Shown: positions 57,734 to 60,000 of the stretch, in pieces
Numbering within the stretch: position 1 is the stretch's first letter
How the letters are laid out: each line of letters begins with the position of its first letter
Source of the DNA: Polytrichum commune
Taxonomy: Eukaryota > Streptophyta > Polytrichopsida > Polytrichales > Polytrichaceae
Direction of reading: 5' to 3'
Assembly: GCA_950295325.1 (NCBI GenBank)
Contig: OX485804.1
Span: forward strand, 25,360,001-25,420,000
Length of the DNA stretch: 60,000 nt
Translations under genes and position numbers: made by a program
Notes under the pieces: generated by a model
The model's input: only the letters and a program-made list of their open reading frames with translations
Told to the model about the DNA's origin: nothing
The model's database searches: none

Positions 57734-58868
57734 TAACCTTAACCTTTCATTTAGGGTTGGAGGGAGCGCGGCCAAAGTATACATCCCTAAACCTACTCGC
57801 CTATCTCGTAAGGTCAAGTGGTTTGATCACTTGACCGCCAAGGGGGTATCCATCTCCATTGTTCTCGGGCCCCTTGGTATGTTTTATAGTAGTAATTTTA
57901 TTATTAGCAAGTTCCAAATGTAGTAAGTCGGATTAATCACCGACACGACCACTTTGAATGTTGTTGGCGGAAAAATGGAATTATTAATAAGCCGCGAATC
58001 CATTATTATGTTGTTGGCCCTGTAAATTGGAAGTAATGACCCCAATTTATGAAGATTGTCCGTCACCCTAGTCTTATTAAGTTGCATTTTGTGGTCCATC
58101 TAATGTAAACACATTTAACAATTAAAAATATACAAAACAAATAGTAAACCCTTGTTGACAAGAGACCAGAATCAAAAACTTAACTCGATAGAATGACACC
58201 ACCCTTCGGACTGTTGAAGTCTGAAGGGTTTGAGATGTCACTCGACCTTAAAAGGACCTGCATGAGGCTTTAGAAGGTTCCGAGCTAAGGGGTGATGCCT
58301 AATATATGAATGTAGTAAGGTAGGATATGTGAACAAAATTAACTAAATAAGAAGGAATTTGTGTAAAGGGTGGTACTTAGGCTAAGTCCCCCCGTTTAGG
58401 AAATTCAATATAACTAAATAAAGAAATAAGAAAGAATTGAATGGTCCACCAAATCGTCGTTATTCCTTTATTGAACTAGGGGTGGTATAAGTCACAGCCG
58501 GTTGGTGTGTATTAGAACCATCTCAATTCACAGGTTAGGATTGTCTTGGTTCCAAGGTTGGTGCGTTTGCGTTTAGAATAGGTTGTAGGTTTAGGTTAGA
58601 ACTAGATATGAAATTGATTAGTGGAGTTTAGAGCCACAATAATAAAAAAAACTAATATCCAACCTTCGGAGGTACTACAATGCATATTTAATTCCCCTCC
58701 AAAAATCAAAGTATTAACATTATGCACATATCATCCGGATTCGGCTTGGGCACCTGCAAGTGCATGCCACCTTCACCGAAGGGCTTGTGTGATATTTTTT
58801 GGCTCCCTCGGAAGGGGGTGGCCCAAAAATGCCACATCATGGCAACCCTGTAGAACGATATATCATGG
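57734..58868. other. intergenic DNA with a short hairpin, no gene seen
   Basis: ACCCTTCGGACT and AGTCTGAAGGGT (58202-58230) form a 12-bp stem with one mismatch and a 5-nt loop. A purine/pyrimidine-mixed patch without frames follows. Confidence 0.4.
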
Positions 58869-59926
58869 GTGAGAGATGACCTGGGGGTGGTGCACGAGGT
58901 GATGGAGAAGATAGCAGAGCATGTGAACTCGACAATAAAAAAATCAAAACCAAAGCAAATGATGTGCAAAGCGAGGGCCATTGCAGGCGACAATATGGTG
59001 CACATGGAAAGGGGAGGCCAATGCGACCAAACATGGAGATGTCCCAACAACGACCACTGCGAAAGGAAAAAAAATGCACCCACGACAGGAGGAGGCAAAC
59101 CCCGTGCCTGGAGGGTGCACTGCAGCCACCTCCATCATGGAGATGAAGCATCCGGATATGGAGGGGATTCACATAAACATCGCAAGCTCGGCGGAAGATG
59201 GCGGCATAGGCGATTGGTACAATCAACATAACACATCGCCCGGATTGTGGTCGCCATTGGAGAAGCAAAGAAGAACAAGCGACACGGAGGAGGCAGCAGA
59301 GGAGGTGACCCAGCATATGGAGATGGCAGTGGACTGCACGCAGGCAGGAGCACTGGAGGTAGGTCTGTCATTATGGGCGGATTTTGCAAGCGCAGTGAGG
59401 CAACTACCTGCATGCGATGACGATGGAGAGAATGGTTGGGTGCGGTCGAGGAGAGAACAACGAAGTTGCGCGGAAATTGAAGCAAACAGAGGACCGCAAA
59501 TGGGGGCTGCCAAAGCAACGGAACATGCCATTCTCAATCTGAATTTGCCTCCGGGGAGGCCCACAGAGGCAGACACAATGCGGGGGAGGGGAGGGGTGCA
59601 AGAAGCAAGGGAAGTGTTGTAAACATCGCAGGTATCAGCAGGGGATCAGGGTGAGGAACGGGACGAGGCATTGGACGCGTAAGGAGGCCACCACCAGTGC
59701 ATTCATAGCTCCACTCATTGGCAAGTACTTGGACCAAAATCCCCGCCCGCACGTGTATGATGCTATGCAATTGTGTTTCCCCGGATGGCTATGCAAAGGT
59801 TTGAGCGTTTGTATTGTTGCTAAATATTTTTATGGACGCAATGGACGCAGGAGTTGGTGCAATGCGGGGCGCAGTGCTGGGTGTTATATCCAGGGAATGG
59901 AAGAAGACTTGTGGCCGAAGGTATAG
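58869..59926 (+). CDS. unidentified coding-like region at the window edge
   Basis: Plus-strand frames 58869-59231, 58981-59622 (213 codons) and 59651-59926 are more GC-rich than the surroundings and rich in Glu, Ala, Gly, Asp and Thr. The middle frame contains DGGIGDWYNQHNTSPGLWSP and ILNLNLPPGRP. The frames overlap in different phases and likely represent one frameshifted gene that continues past 60000. No domain was recognised; a LINE ORF1 or another TE-encoded nucleic-acid-binding protein are possibilities, with no direct support. Minus-strand frames here (to 159 codons) are an alternative that I consider less likely. Confidence 0.3.
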
Positions 59927-60000
59927 GTGGAAGTGCGCCGCCACAACAGGACAATGAGGGGGACATCGCACAGACCCTGTTAATGGAATTGTGCAAGGAT

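Noticed and set aside
1-60000. CRISPR arrays, rRNA genes, bacterial-type operons
   Set aside because: The tandem arrays have no unique spacers and the gene structure is that of a plant; no rRNA-like or operon-like sequence was noticed.

Overview
The window is nuclear DNA of a land plant: multi-exon genes with GT-AG introns, tRNA-primed Ty1/copia elements, and hAT, CACTA, PIF/Harbinger-like and Mutator-like DNA elements. The sequence alone does not fix the lineage. One host gene looks intact. Nearly all other recognisable content is transposable elements (TEs), several inserted inside one another.

Layout. 1-8147: AT-rich intergenic DNA with a PIF/Harbinger-type MITE (609-1109), a small foldback (3909-4049) and a larger TG...CA foldback (4398-4978). 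8148-23861: an old Ty1/copia element with matching 270-bp LTRs, a 98-bp tandem array in its leader, and decayed gag, protease, integrase, RT and RNase H. Its gag-protease junction holds a 4.1-kb GC-rich element (10799-14900) of a kind I do not recognise, with a long gag-like reading frame and about 30 TCCGGA palindromes. Its RT is split by a block of about 5.4 kb (near 17078-22570) carrying unrecognised reading frames. That block holds a 1.66-kb element (18762-20422) related to a second copy at 44325-45955.

23862-29024 has one MITE (25446-25837) and no supported gene. 29025-36297, minus strand, is an apparently complete eight-exon amino-acid permease gene of the BAT1/GABA-permease type (527 residues), including a 19-nt microexon. 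36298-44169 is mostly non-coding, with minisatellites and a MITE-like repeat. 44170-46098 is a short-chain dehydrogenase (SDR) pseudogene split by the 1.63-kb repeat, with 5-bp target duplications. 46452-51008 holds CACTA-type elements: a non-autonomous one (46602-47986) containing a SINE-like module, a second terminus at 48181, and a decayed DUF4216-like frame. 52256-53260 is a 180-bp tandem array interrupted by a Mutator-like MITE. 53581-57725 is a structurally complete hAT element whose transposase frame has only two stops. The last 1.1 kb has an open, GC-richer, coding-like stretch that I could not identify.

Within the copia element, insertions are ordered by nesting: copia first, then the 4.1-kb element and the 5.4-kb block, then the 1.66-kb repeat inside that block. 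Several dead TE frames are broken mainly by C-to-T or G-to-A changes with few frameshifts, which fits decay under cytosine methylation.
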